From Macropodus opercularis (lineage: Eukaryota > Chordata > Actinopteri > Anabantiformes > Osphronemidae), in NCBI GenBank assembly GCA_030770545.1, contig CM061099.1, positions 18,129,501-18,193,500 on the forward strand: a stretch of DNA of 64,000 nt. Direction: 5' to 3'. A program made the position numbers and the translations under genes. The notes beneath the pieces are model-generated. The model did not search any database and was not told the DNA's origin. It worked only from the letters and a program-made list of their open reading frames with translations. Below, piece after piece: positions 47,379 to 62,100 of this stretch. The number at the start of each line of letters is the position of its first letter. Positions within the stretch are counted from its first letter, which is position 1.

Positions 47379-50300
47379 TGAAAAAAAAGGAAACTTACAT
47401 TGATAGGGGGTCCCAGAATGCCAGGATTTTTACTTCGAATCGGCATCACACACTGAGACCATTTCCTATCGTGCAACATAAAATGAAGAAAGTAATTAAT
47501 AAAGACTTACCATTATAGGGTGGCCAATAGTGCCAGCATTTGTCTTAGGACCTGCAAAACACGCTTTGACCATTCCCTAACATACAATGTAATACAACAT
47601 GTTACATTGACAGGAGGTCTCAGAATACCAGGATTTTCAGTTGACCTGGCATCACACACTGGGACCATTTCCTATCGTGCAACATAAAGTGAAGAAATCA
47701 ATTAATAAAGACTTACCGTCACAAGAGGCCAATAGTTCCAGCATTTGTCTTAGGACCTGCAAAACACGCTTTGACCGTTCCCTAAGATACAATGTAATAC
47801 AACATGTTACATTGACAGGGGATCCCAGAATGCCAGGATTTTCAGTTTGACCTGGAATCACACGCTGGGACCATTCCCTGTCTTACAATGAAAAAAAAGG
47901 AAACTTACGTTGAAAGGGGGTCCCAGAATGCCAGGACTATACCCCCAACCTGGCATCACACACTGGGACCATTTCCTGTCTTACAATGCAATACACAAAA
48001 TAAAAAAAACAATAACTTTACATTGACAGGGTGTACCAGAATGCCAGGATTTTTTCTTCGACCTGGCATCACACACTGGGACCATTCCCTGTCTTACAAT
48101 GAAAAAAAAAGGAAACTTACGTTGACAGGGGGTCCCAGAATGCCAGGACTATACCCCCAACCTGGCATCACACACTGGGACTATTCGCTGTCTTACAATG
48201 CAATACACAAAATTAAAGAAACAAACAATAACCTTACATTGACAGGGGGTCCCAGAATACCAAGATTTTCAGTTGACCTGGTATCACACACTGGGACCAT
48301 TTCCTATCGTGCAACATAAAGTATAGAAATTAATAAATAAAGACTTACCGTTACAGGGTGGCCAATAGTGCCAGCATTTGTCCTAGGACCTGCAAAACAC
48401 GCTTTGACCATTCCCTAACATACAATGTAATACAACATGTTACATTGACAGGGGGTCCCAGAATGCCAGGATTTTTACTTCGACCTGGCATCACACACTG
48501 GGACAATTTCCTATCGTGCAACTAAAAGTGAAGAAATCAATTAGTAAAGACTTACCTTTACAGGGTGGCCAATAGTGCCAGCATTTGTCCTCAGACCTGC
48601 AAAACACATTTGACCATTCCCTAACATACAATGTAATACAACATGTTACATTGACAGGAGGTCTCAGAATACCAGGACTATACCCCCAACCTGGCGTCAC
48701 ACACTGGGACCATTCCCTGTCTTACAATGCAATACACAAAACAAAAAAAAAACAAACCTTACATTGATAGGGGGTCCCAGAACGCCAGGACCATTTCCTA
48801 TCGTGCAACATACAGTATAGAAATTAATAAATAAAGACTTACCGTTACAGGGTGGCCAATAGTGCCAGCATTTGTCCTAGGACCTGCAAAACACGCTTTG
48901 ACCATTCCCTAACATACAATGTAATACAACATGTTACATTGACAGGGGTTCCCAGAAAGCCAGGATTTTTACTTCGACCTGGCATCACACACTGGGACCA
49001 TTCCCTGTCTTAAAATGAAAAAAAAGGAAACTTACGTTGACAGGGGGTCCCAGAATGCCAGGACTATACCCCCAACCTGGCATCACACACTGGGACCATT
49101 CCCTGTCTTACAATGCAATACACAAAATAAAAAAAAACAATAACCTTACATTGATAGGGGATCCCAGAATGCCAGGATTTTTACTTCGACCTGGCATCAT
49201 ACACTGGGACCATTTCCTATCGTGCAACTAAAAGTATAGAAATTAATAAATAAAGACTTACCGTTACAGGGTGGCCAATAGTGCCAGCATTTGTCCTAGG
49301 ACCTGCAAAACACGCTTTGACCATTCCCTAACATACAATGTAATACAACATGTTACATTGACAGGGGGTCCCAGAATGCCAGGATTTTCAGTTTGACCTG
49401 GAATCACACACTGGGACCATTCCCTGTCTTACAATGAAAAAAAAGGAAACTTATGTTGGAAAGGGGGTCCAAGAATGCCAGGACTATACCCCCAACCTGG
49501 CATCACACACTGGGACCATTCCCTGTCTTACAATCCAATACACAAAATAAAAAAAACAAACAATAACCTTACATTGACAGGGGGTCCCAGAATGCCAGGA
49601 TTTTCAGTTTGACCTGGAATCACACACTGGGACCATTCCCTGTCTTACAATGAAAAAAAAGGAAACTTACGTTGACAGGGGGTCCCAGAAAGCCAGGATT
49701 TTTACTTCGACCTGGCATCACACACTGGGACCATTCCCTGTCTTAAAATGAAAAAAAAGAAAACTTATGTTGACAGGGGGTCCCAGAATGCCAGGATTTT
49801 CAGTTGACCTGGCATCACACGCTGGGACCATTCCCTGTCTTACAATCCAATACACAAAATAAAAAAAAACAATAACCTTACATTGATAGGGGATCCCAGA
49901 ATGCCAGGATTTTTACATCGACCTGGCATCACACACTGGGACCATTTCCTATCGTGCAACTAAAAGTGAAGAAATCAATTAATAAAGACTTACCGTTACA
50001 GGGTGGCCAATAGTGCCAGCATTTGTCCTAGGACCTGCAAAACACGCTTTGACCATTCCCTAACATACAATGTAATACAACATGTTACATTGACAGGAGG
50101 TCTCAGAATACCAGGATTTTCAGTTGACCTGGCATCACACACTGGGACCATTCCCTGTCTTACAATGAAAAAAAAGGAAACTTACGTTGACAGGGGGTCC
50201 CAGAATGCCAGGACTATACCCCCAACCTGGCATCACACACTGGGACCATTCCCTGTCTTACAATCCAATACACAAAATAAAAAAAACAAACAATAACCTT

Positions 50301-52784
50301 ACATTGACAGGGGGTCCCAGAATGCCAGGATTTTTACTTCGACCTGGCATCACACACTGAGACCATTTCCTATCGTGCAACATAAAGTACAGAAATTAAT
50401 AAATAAAGACTTACCGTTACAGGGTGGCCAATAGTGCCAGCATTTGTCCTCAGACCTGCAAAACACGCTTTGACCATTCCCTAACATACAATGTAATACA
50501 ACATGTTACATTGATAGGGGGTCCCAGAATGCCAGGATTTTCAGTTTGACCTGGAATCACACACTGGGACCATTCCCTGTCTTAAAATGAAAAAAAAGGA
50601 AACTTACGTTGACAGGGGGTCCCAGAATGCCAGGACTATACCCCCAACCTGGCATCACACACTGGGACCATTCCCTGTCTTACAATGCAATACACAAAAT
50701 AAAAAAAAACAATAACCTTACATTGATAGGGGGTCCCAGAATGCCAGGATTTTTACTTCGACCTGGCATCATACACTGGGACCATTTCCTATCGTGCAAC
50801 TAAAAGTATAGAAATTAATAAATAAAGACTTACCGTTACAGGGTGGCCAATAGTGCCAGCATTTGTCCTAGGACCTGCAAAACACGCTTTGACCATTCCC
50901 TAACATACAATGTAATACAACATGTTACATTGACAGGGGGTCCCAGAATGCCAGGATTTTCAGTTTGACCTGGAATCACACACTGGGACCATTCCCTGTC
51001 TTACAATGAAAAAAAAGGAAACTTACGTTGACAGGGGGTCCCAGAAAGCCAGGATTTTTACTTCGACCTGGCATCACACACTGGGACCATTTCCTATCTT
51101 ACAATGAAAAAAAAAGGAAACTTACGTTGACAGGGTGTCCCAGAATGCCAGGACTATACCCCCAACCTGGCATCACACACTGGGACTATTCGCTGCCTTA
51201 CAATGCAATACACACAATTAAAAAAACAAACAATAACCTTACATTGACAGGGGGTCCCAGAATACCAAGATTTTCAGTTGACCTGGCATCACACACTGGG
51301 ACCATTTCCTATCGTGCAACTAAAAGTGAAGGAATCAATTAATAAAGACTTACCGTTATAGGGTGGCCAATAGTGCCAGCATTTGTCCTAGGACCTGCAA
51401 AACACGCTTTGACCTTTCCCTAACATACAATGTAATACAACATGTTACATTGACAGGAGGTATCAGAATACCAGGATTTTCAGTTGACCTGGCATCACAC
51501 GCTGGGACCATTCCCTGTCTTACAATACAATACACAAAATAAAAAAAACAAACAATAACCTTACTTTGATAGGGGATCCCAGAATGCCAGGATTTTTACT
51601 TCGACCTGACATCACACACTGGGACCATTCCCTGTCTTAAAATGAAAAAAAAGGAAACTTACGTTGACAGGGGGTCCCTGAATGCCAGGACTATACCCCC
51701 AACCTGGCATCACACACTGGGACCATTCCCTGTCTTACAATGCAATACACAAAATAAAAAAAAAACAATAACCTTACATTGATAGGGGGTCCCAGAATGC
51801 CAGGATTTTTACTTCGACCTGGCATCACACACTGGGACCATTTCCTATCGTGCAACTAAAAGTATAGAAATTAATAAATAAAGACTTACCGTTACAGGGT
51901 GGCCAATAGTGCCAGCATTTGTCCTAGGACCTGCAAAACACGCTTTGACCATTCCCTAACATACAATGTAATACAACATGTTACATTGACAGGGGGTCCC
52001 AGAATGCCAGGATTTTCAGTTTGACCTGGAATCACACACTGGGACCATTCCCTGTCTTACAATGAAAAAAAAGGAAACTTACGTTGACAGGGTGTCCCAG
52101 AATGCCAGGACTATACCCCCAACCTGGCATCACACACTGGGACTATTCGCTGTCTTACAATGCAATACACAAAATTAAAGAAACAAACAATAACCTTACA
52201 TTGACAGGGGGTCCCAGAATACCAAGATTTTCAGTTGACCTGGCATCACACACTGGGACCATTTCCTATCGTGCAACTTAAAGTATAGAAATTAATAAAT
52301 AAAGACTTACCGTTACAGGGTGGCCAATAGTGCCAGCATTTGTCCTAGGACCTGCAAAACACGCTTTGACCGTTCCCTAACATACAATGTAATACAACAT
52401 GTTACATTGACAGGGGGTCTCAGAATACCAAGATTTTCAGTTGACCTGGTATCACACACTGGGACCATTCCCTGTCTTACAATCCAATAACACAAAATAA
52501 AAAAAAAAATTACCTTACATTGACAGGGGGTCCCAGAATGCCAGGATTTTAAGTTGACCTGGCATCACACACTGGGACCATTTCCTATCGTGCAACTAAA
52601 AGTGAAGAAATCAATTAATAAAGACTTACCGTCACAGGGTGGCCAATAGTGCCAGTATTACTATGTAATACGATATGTTACATTGACAGGCGATCCCAGA
52701 ATGCCAGGATTTTTACTTCGACCTGGCATCACACACTGGGACCATTTCCTATCTTGCAAAATCAAGGAATTCAATTAATAAAGA
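47379..52784 (-). repeat. Core/linker array 10 (unit 3)
   Basis: Opens with the same two units as array 8 (47379-47740), so the module-plus-flank was moved as one block. Contains a collapsed core near 48764 and a Y core truncated to GCCAGTATTACTATG near 52650, which lost about 50 bp. No gene. The 143-codon plus-strand frame at 47888-48319 is repeat-derived. Confidence 0.88.
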
Positions 52785-54108
52785 CTTACCTTCATAAATG
52801 CTGTCTTTTTTTCCTGGGATGCCGGGCAAAACCAAAGAGCAGTCTGCCTCATAGCGGTAGCAAGGAGCCATGCATTTAGTTTGCATAGCACGCAATGATG
52901 AGGAGCGCAGCCTTGGGAACTGGCAAATTAGAAAAAGCAAAATGGAAAAACATTTGAATATTCCAATTTAAGATATGTATTTCTATAATATACTAGAAAA
53001 TAAATACAATGTTAAACAATCACTGACCTAAGTGTAAAGAGGACCACAAAACAGCACCAGTACATGACAACAAAACACTCCTTTCTGTAACTGCATGTTT
53101 CCCCTGTGATGCAGAGCGACGAGGTGCCGCTACGACAGCCCGCAATCACCAAATCAACCATATACTGAAGCGAAGGCACAACAGGTTTTGTCCAATCTTC
53201 ACTCATTTCTTTAGAAAACATGTTAAATACTAGCTATTGTCTTTTACTGAACAATATTAGCATACTTACTACACTGAAAAAGGTGCTCACAGCAAAATAC
53301 ACACATCTAAAGTGTTCTAGCATCTATAGTCCCTCTTCAACCAATGACCCAAACAACTTTCACGGGATTAAAAACGGCAGAAAATTACCTCTGCAAATTG
53401 GCAAATGTGTCTAACGCTAAATGCTAATGCTAACTGGTTACCGTTACTAAGGACAAACTTAAACCTAAACTTAGTAAACATAGCACCCTAAGTGGATAAA
53501 ATACATTTTCGATTATATGGATAATATTCCTAAAACAATGCTGGCATACTGTGATAAATCCGATCACTGAGTCCATACTCACTTTGGAAGATGATGCACT
53601 TTATCGTCCCGCCTGACCGCTCTACGTCTGTCTCTTCTTTGGCTCCTCACGACATCCCAGTACAAACGACACGTCCGCCCCCTAGCGGTAGCTGCGAGTC
53701 TTGCATTTAGTTTACGTGGCATGCAATGACGTGGAGCGTAGCCCTGGGAACTGGTACATTAGACAAAGCAAAAATGGAAAACATTTGAATATTCCACTTT
53801 AAATTATGCATTTCTGAAATATATTTAAAACTAAATATAAACACTGACAGGGCGGCCCAAATGCTTAAGAAATTATCAGTGACACCACTATGACCACAAA
53901 ACAGCATGAGTACATGACAACAAAATACTGGCGTTTCTGTGATTGCATGTGTGTGATGCAGAGCCACAATAGAGGCCGCTACGTCAGCCCACAATCACCA
54001 CATCAACCATATAATGAAGCTAAGCACAACAGCTGTCGCCGGTGCTTCACTTACAGGACTTGCTTAGAAAATATGTTAAATAGCAATGGACCATTCCTTG
54101 ACTCACAA
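52785..54108 (-). repeat. Module 8
   Basis: Full-length form. Its spacer and second half carry private changes (GGCAAATG near 53401, GCTGCGAGTC near 53691, CGACACG beside the CTCF-like motif at 53675-53688). Confidence 0.9.
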
Positions 54109-54759
54109 TGAAAAAAAAGGAAACTTACATTGATAGGGGGTCCCAGAATGCCAGGATTTTTACTTCGAATTGGCATCACACACTTAGACCATTTCCTATC
54201 GTGCAACATAAAATGAAGAAAGTAATTAATAAAGACTTACCATTACAGGGTGGCCAATAGTGCCAGCATTTGTCTTAGGACCTGCAAAACACGCTTTGAC
54301 CATTCCCTAACATACAATGTAATACAACATGTTACATTGACAGGAGGTCGCAGAATGCCAGGATTTTCAGTTGACCTGGCATCACACACTGGGACCATTT
54401 CCTATTGTGCAACTAAAAGTATAGAAATTAATAAATAAAGACTTACCGTTACAGGGTGGCCAATAGTGCCAGCATTTGTCCTCAGACCTGCAAAACACAC
54501 TTAGACCATTCCCTGTCTTACAATGAAAAAAAAGGAAACTTACGTTGACAGGGGGTCCCAGAATGCCAGGACTATACCCCCAACCTGGCATCACACACTG
54601 GGACCATTCCCTGTCTTACAATCCAATACACAAAATAAAAAAAACAATAACCTTACATTGATAGGGGGTCCCAGAATGCCAGGATTTTTACTTCGACCTG
54701 GCATCGCACACTGGAACCATTTCCTATCGTGCAAAATCAAGGAATTCAATTAATAAAGA
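54109..54759 (-). repeat. Core/linker array 11 (unit 3, shortest)
   Basis: Only about 650 bp between modules 8 and 9, roughly six cores. The Y core near 54450 is of the CCTCAGAC type and continues on its right directly into linker B without a linker D. No gene. Confidence 0.88.
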
Positions 54760-56102
54760 CTTACCTTCATAAATGCTGTCTTTTTTTCCTGGGATGCCGG
54801 GCAAAACCAAAGAGCAGTCTGCCTCATAGCGGTAGCAAGGAGCCATGCATTTAGTTTGCATAGCATGCAATGATGAGGAGCGCAGCCTTGGGAACTGGCA
54901 AATTAGAAAAAGCAAAATGGAAAAACATTTGAATATTCCAATTTAAGATATGTATGTCTATAATATACTAGAAAATAAATACAAATATTAACAGGCTGGC
55001 CCAAATGTTAAACAATCACTGACCTAAGTGTAAAGAGGACCACAAAACAGCACCAGTACATGACAACAAAACACTCCTTTCTGTAACTGCATGTTTCCCC
55101 TGTGATGCAGAGCGACGAGGTGCCGCTACGACAGCCCGCAATCACCAAATCAACCATATACTGAAGCGAAGGCACAACAGGTTTTGTCCAATCTTCACTC
55201 ATTTCTTTAGAAAACATGTTAAATACTAGCTATTGTCTTTTACTGAACAATATTAGCATACTTACTACACTGAAAAAGGTGCTCACAGCAAAATACACAC
55301 ATCTAAAGTTCTAGCATCTATAGTCCCTCTTCAACCAATGACCCAAACAACTTTCACGGGATTAAAAACGGCAGAAAATTACCTCTGCAAATTGGCTAAT
55401 GTGTCTCACGCTAAATGCTAATGCTACCTGGTTACCGTTACTAAGGACAAACTTAAACCTAAACTTAGTAAACATAGCACCCTAAGTGGATAAAATACAT
55501 TTTCGATTATATGGATAATATTCCTAAAACAATGCTGGCATACTGTGATAAATCCGATCACTGAGTCCATACTCACTTTGGAAGATGATGCACTTTATCG
55601 TCCCGCCTGACCGCTCTACGTCTGTCTCTTCTTTGGCTCCTCACGACATCCCAGTACAAACGACCAGTCCGCCCCCTAGCGGTAGCTACCAGTCTTGCAT
55701 TTAGTTTACGTGGCATGCAATGACGTGGGGCGTAGCCCTGGGAACTGGTACATTAGACAAAGCAAAAATGGAAAACATTTGAATATTCCACTTTAAATTA
55801 TGCATTTCTGAAATATATTAAAAACTAAATATAAACACTGACAGGGCGGCCCAAATGCTTAAGAAATGATCAGTGACACCACTATGACCACAAAACAGCA
55901 TGAGTACATGACAACAAAATACTGGCGTTTCTGTGATTGCATGTGTGTGATGCAGAGCCACAATAGAGGCCGCTACGTCAGCCCACAATCACCACATCAA
56001 CCATATAATGAAGCTAAGCACAACAGCTGTCGCCGGTGCTTCACTTACAGGACTTGCTTAGAAAATATGTTAAATAGCAATGCACCATTCCCTAACTCAC
56101 AA
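54760..56102 (-). repeat. Module 9 (least derived copy)
   Basis: Holds a 21-bp stretch near 54982-55006 (ATATTAACAGGCTGGCCCAA) that every other complete module lacks. That stretch matches the GACAGGGCGGCCCAA segment of the second half. Its right end reads CCATTCCCTAACTCAC where other modules have CCATTCCTTGACTCAC, closer to the array. Both features suggest the ancestral form. A 2-bp deletion near 55308 breaks the plus-strand frame found in other spacers. CTCF-like motif 55669-55682. Confidence 0.88.
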
Positions 56103-59100
56103 TGAACAAAAAAGGAAACTTGATAGGGGGTCCCAGAATGCCAGGATTATTACTTCGAATCGGCATCACACACTGAGACCATTTCCTATCTTGCAACATA
56201 AAGTATAGAAATTAATAAATAAAGACTTACCGTCACAGGGTGGCCAATAGTGCCAGCATTTGTCCTAGGACCTGCAAAACACGCTTTGACCATTCCCTAA
56301 CATACAATGTAATAATACAACATGTTACATTGACAGGGGGTCCAAGAATACCAAGATTTTCAGTTGACCTGGCATCACACACTGGGACCATTCCCTGTCT
56401 TACAATGAAAAAAAAGGAAACTTACGTTGACAGGGGGTCCCAAAATGCCAGGACTATACCCCCAACCTGGCATCACACACTGGGACCATTCCCTGTCTTA
56501 CAATGCAATACACAAAATAAAAAAAACAATAACCTTATATTGATAGGGGATCCCAGAATGCCAGGATTTTTAGTTTGACCGGGCATCACACACTGGGACC
56601 AAGTCCTATCGCGCAACTAAAAGTGAAGAAATCAATTAATAAAGACTTACCGTTACAGGGTGGCCAATAGTGCCAGCATTTGTCCTCAAACCTGCAAAAC
56701 ACACTTTGACCATTCCCTAACATACAATGTAATACAACATGTTACATTGACAGGGGGTCCCAGAATACCAAGATTTTAAGATTGACCTGGCATCACACAC
56801 TGGGACCATTCCCTGTCTAACAATGAAAAAAAAGGAAACTTGCGTTGACAGGGGGTCCCAGAATGCCAGGATTTTTACTTCGACCTGGCATCACACACTG
56901 AGACCATTTCATATCGTACAACATAAAGTATAGAAATTAATAAATAAAGACTTACCGTTACAGGGTGGCCAATAGTGCCAGCATTTGTCCTCAGACCTGC
57001 AAAACACACTTTGACCATTCCCTAACATACAATGTAATACAACATGTTACATTGACAGGAGGTCTCAGAATGCCAGGATTTTCAGTTAACCTGGCATCAC
57101 ACACTGGGACTATTCGCTGCCTTACAATGCAATACACAAAATTAAAAAAACAAACAATAACCTTACATTGACAGGGGGTCCCAGAATACCAAGATTTTCA
57201 GTTGACCTGGCATCACACACTGGGACCATTTCCTATCGTGCAACATAAAGTAAAGAAATTAATAAATAAAGACTTACCGTTACAGGGTGGCCAATAGTGC
57301 CAGCATTTGTCCTCAGACCTGCAAAACACACTTTGACCATTCCCTAACATACAATGTAATACAACATGTTACATTGACAGGAGGTCTCAGAATGCCAGGA
57401 TTTTCAGTTGACCTGGCATCACACACTGGGACCATTTCCTAATGTGCAACTAAAAGTATAGAAATTAATAAATAAAGACTTACCGTTACAGGGTGGCCAA
57501 TAGTGCTAGCATTTGTCCTAGGACCTACAAAACACGCTTTAACCATTCCCTAACATACAATGTAATACAACATGTTACATTGACAGGGGGTCCCAGAATG
57601 CCAGGATTTTCAGTTTGACCTGGAATCACACACTGGGACCATTCCCTGTCTTACAATGAAAAAAAAGGAAACTTACGTTGACAGGGGGTCCCGGAATGCC
57701 AGGACTATACCCCCAACCTGGCATCACACACTGGGACTATTCGCTGTCTTACAATGCAATACACAAAATTAAAGAAACAAACAATAACCTTACATTGACA
57801 GGGGGTCCCAGAATACCAAGATTTTCACTTGACCTGGCATCACACACTGGGACCATTCCCTGTCTTACAATGAAAAAAAAAGGAAACTTACGTTGACAGG
57901 GGGTCCCAGAATGCCAGGATTTTTACTTCGACCTGACATCACACACTGGGACCATTCCCTGTCTTACAATGAAAAAAAAAGGAAACTTACGTTGACAGGG
58001 GGTCCCAGTATGCCAGGATTTTTACTTCGACCTGGCATCACACACTGGGACCATTTCCTATCGTACAACATAAAGTATAGAAATTAATAAATAAAGACTT
58101 ACCGTTACAGGGTGGCCAAAAGCGCCAGAATTTGTCCTAGGACCTGCAAAACACGCTTTGACCATTCCCTAACATACAATGTAATACAACATGTTACATT
58201 GACAGGGGGTCCCAGAATGCCAGGATTTTTACTTCGACCTGGCATCACACACTGGGACCATTCCCTGTCTTACAATGCAATACACAAAATTAAAGAAACA
58301 AACAATAACCTTACATTGACAGGGGGTCCCAGAATACCAAGATTTTCAGTTGACCTGGCATCACACACTGGGACCATTTCCTATCTTGCAACATAAAGTA
58401 TAGAAATTAATAAATAAAGACTTACCGTTACAGGGTGGCCAATAGTGCCAGCATTTGTCCTAGGACCTGCAAAACACGCTTTGACCATTCCCTAACATAC
58501 AATGTAATACAACATGTTACATTGACAGGGGGTCCCAGAATGCCAGGATTTTTACTTCGACCTGGCATCACACACTGGGACCATTCCCTGTCTTACAATG
58601 CAATACAGAAAATAAAAAAAAACAATAACCTTACATTGACAGGGGGTCCCAGAATGCCAGGATTTTCAATTGACCTGGCATCACACACTGGGACCATTCC
58701 CTGTCTTACAATGCAATACAGAAAATAAAAAAAAACAATAACCTTACATTGACAGGGGGTCCCAGAATGCCAGGACTATACCCCCAACCTGGCATCACAC
58801 ACTGGGACCATTCCCTGTCTTACAATGCAATACACAAAATAAAAAAAACAATAACCTTATATTGATAGGGGGTCCCAGAATGCCAGGATTTTTACTTCGA
58901 CCTGGCATCACACACTGGGACCACTTCCTATCGTGCAACTAAAAGTGAAGGAATCAATTAATAAAGACTTACCGTCACAGGGTGGCCAATAGTGCCAGCA
59001 TTTGTCCAAGGATGTTACATGTTACATTGACAGGAGGTCTCAGAATACCAGGATTTTCAGTTGACCTGGCATCACACACTGGGACCATTCCCTGTCTTAC

Positions 59101-62100
59101 AATCCAATACACAAAATAAAAAAACAATAACCTTACATTGATAGGGGATCCCAAAATGCCAGGATTTTTTACTTCGACCTGGCATCACACACTGGGACCA
59201 TTTCCTATCTTACAATGAAAAAAAACAATAACCTTACTTTGATAGGGGGTCCCAGAATGCCAGGATTTTCAGTTTGACCTGGCATCACACACTGGGACCC
59301 TTCCCTGTCTTACAATCCAATACACAAAATAAAAAAAACAAACAATAACCTTAGTTTGACAGGGGGTCCCAGAATGCCAGGATGTTTACTTCGACCTGGC
59401 ATCACACACTGGGACCATTTCCTATCGTGCAACTAAAAGTGAAGAAATTAATAAATAAAGACTTACCGTTACAGGGTGGCCAATAGTGCCAGCATTTGTC
59501 CTAGGACCTGCAAAACACGCTTTGACCATTCCCTAACATACAATGTAATACAACATGTTACATTGACAGGAGGTTACAGAATACCAGGATTTTCAGTTGA
59601 CCTGGCATCACACGCTGGGACCATTCCCTGTCTTACAATGCAATACACAAAATAAAAAAAAACAATAACCTTACATTGATAGGGGGTCCCAGAATGCCAG
59701 GATTTTCAGTTTGACCTGGCATCACACACTGGGACCATTCCCTGTCTTACAATGAAAAAAAAAGGAAACTTACGTTGACAGGGGGTCCCAGAAAGCCAGG
59801 ACTATACCCCCAACCTGGCATCACACACTGGGACCATTCCCTGCCTTACAATCCAATACACAAAATAAAAAAAACAACAACCTTACATTGATAGGGGGTC
59901 CCAGAATGCCAGGATTTTCAGTTTGACCTGGCATCACACACTGGGACCATTCCCTGTCTTACAATGAAAAAAAAAGGAAACTTACGTTGACAGGGGGTCC
60001 CAGAAAGCAAGGACTATACACCCAACCTGGCATCACACACTGGGACCATTTCCTATCGTGCAACAAAAAGTATAGAAATTAATAAATAAAGACTTACCGT
60101 TACAGGGTGGCCAATAGTGCCAGCATTTGTCCTCAGACCTGCAAAACACGCTTTGACCATTCCCTAACATACAATGTAATACAACATGTTACATTGATAG
60201 GGGATCCCAGAATGCCAGGATTTTTACTTCGACCTGACATCACACACTGGGACCATTCCCTGTCTTAAAATGAAAAAAAAAGGAAACTTACGTTGACAGG
60301 GGGTCCCAGAATGCCAGGACTATACCCCCAACCTAGCATCACACACTGGGACTATTTGCTGTCTTACAATGCAATACACAAAATTAAAGAAACAAACAAT
60401 AACCTTACATTGACAGGAGGTCCCAGAATACCAAGATTTTCAGTTGACCTGGCATCACACACTGGGACCATTTCCTATCGTGCAACATAAAGTATAGAAA
60501 TTAATAAATAAAGACTTACCGTTACAGGGTGGCCAATAGTGCCAGCATTTGTCCTCAGACCTGAAAAACACGCTTTGACCATTCCCTAACATACAATGTA
60601 ATAATACAACATGTTACATTGATAGGGGGTCCCAGAATGCCAGGATTTTTACTTCGACCTGGCATCACACACTGGGACCATTTCCTATCGTGCAACTAAA
60701 AGTGAAGGAATCAATTAATAAAGACTTACCGTCACAGGGTGGCCAATAGTGCCAGCATTTGTCCTAGGACCTGCAAAACACGCTTTGACCATTCCCTAAC
60801 ATACAATGTAATACAACATGTTACATTGATAGGGGGTCCCAGAATACCAAGATTTTCAGTTGACCTGGCATCACACACTGGGACCATTCCCTGTCTTACA
60901 ATGAAAAAAAAGGAAACTTACGTTGACAGGGTGTCCCAAAATGCCAGGACTATACCCCCAACCTGGCATCACACACTGGGACCAATCCCTGTCTTACAAT
61001 GCAATACAGAAAATAAAAAAAAACAATAACCTTACATTGATAGGGGATCCCAGAATGCCAGGATTTTTTGTTTGACCGGGCATCACACACTGGGACCATT
61101 CCCTGTCTTACAATCCAATACACAAAATAAAAAAACAATAACCTTACTTTGATAGGGGGTCCCAGAATGCCAGGATTTTCAGTTGACCTGGCATCACACA
61201 CTGGGACCATTTCCTATCGTGCAACTAAAAGTATAGAAATTAATAAATAAAGACTTACCGTTACAGGGTGGCCAATAGTGCCAGCATTTGTCCTAGGACC
61301 TGCAAAACACGCTTTGACCGTTCCCCAACATACAATGTAATACAACATGTTACATTGACAGGGGGTCCCAGAATACCAAGATTTTCAGTTGACCTGGCAT
61401 CACACACTGGGACCATTTCCTATCTTACAATGAAAAAAAACAATAACCTTACTTTGATAGGGGGTCCCAGAATGCCAGGATTTTTACTTCGACCTGGCAT
61501 CACACAGTGGGACCATTTCCTATCGTGCAACTTAAAGTATAGAAATTAATAAATAAAGACTTACCGTTACAGGGTGGCCAATAGTGCCAGCATTTGTCCT
61601 CAGACCAGCAAAACACACTTAGACCATTCCCTAACATACAATGTAATACAACATGTTACATTGACAGGAGGTCCCAGAATGCCGGGATTTTCAGTTGACC
61701 TGGCATCACACACTGGGACCATTTCCTATCGTGCAACTAAAAGTGAAGAAATCAATTAATACAGACTTACCGTCACAGGGTGGCCAATAGTGCCAGCATT
61801 TGTCCTCAGACCTGCAAAACACACTTAGACCATTCCCTGTCTTACAATGCAATACAGAAAATAAAAAAAAAATAACCTTACATTGATAGGGGATCCCAGA
61901 ATGCCAGGATTTTCAGTTTGACCTGGCATCACACACTGGGACCATTTCCTATCGTGCAACTAAAAGTGAAGAAATCAATTAATACAGACTTACCGTCACA
62001 GGGTGGCCAATAGTGCCAGCATTTGTCCTCAGACCTGCAAAACACACTTAGACCATTCCCTGTCTTACAATGAAAAAAAAGAAAACTTATGTTGACAGGG

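Noticed and set aside
47888..48319. 143-codon plus-strand frame, and many MANSASICP... and MTGGPRMPG... frames of 60-130 codons
   Set aside because: They run across cores and linkers, exist only because both are short repeats without stops in that frame, and are antisense to the splice-like signals. Lengths depend on which core versions are adjacent, and no domain is recognisable.
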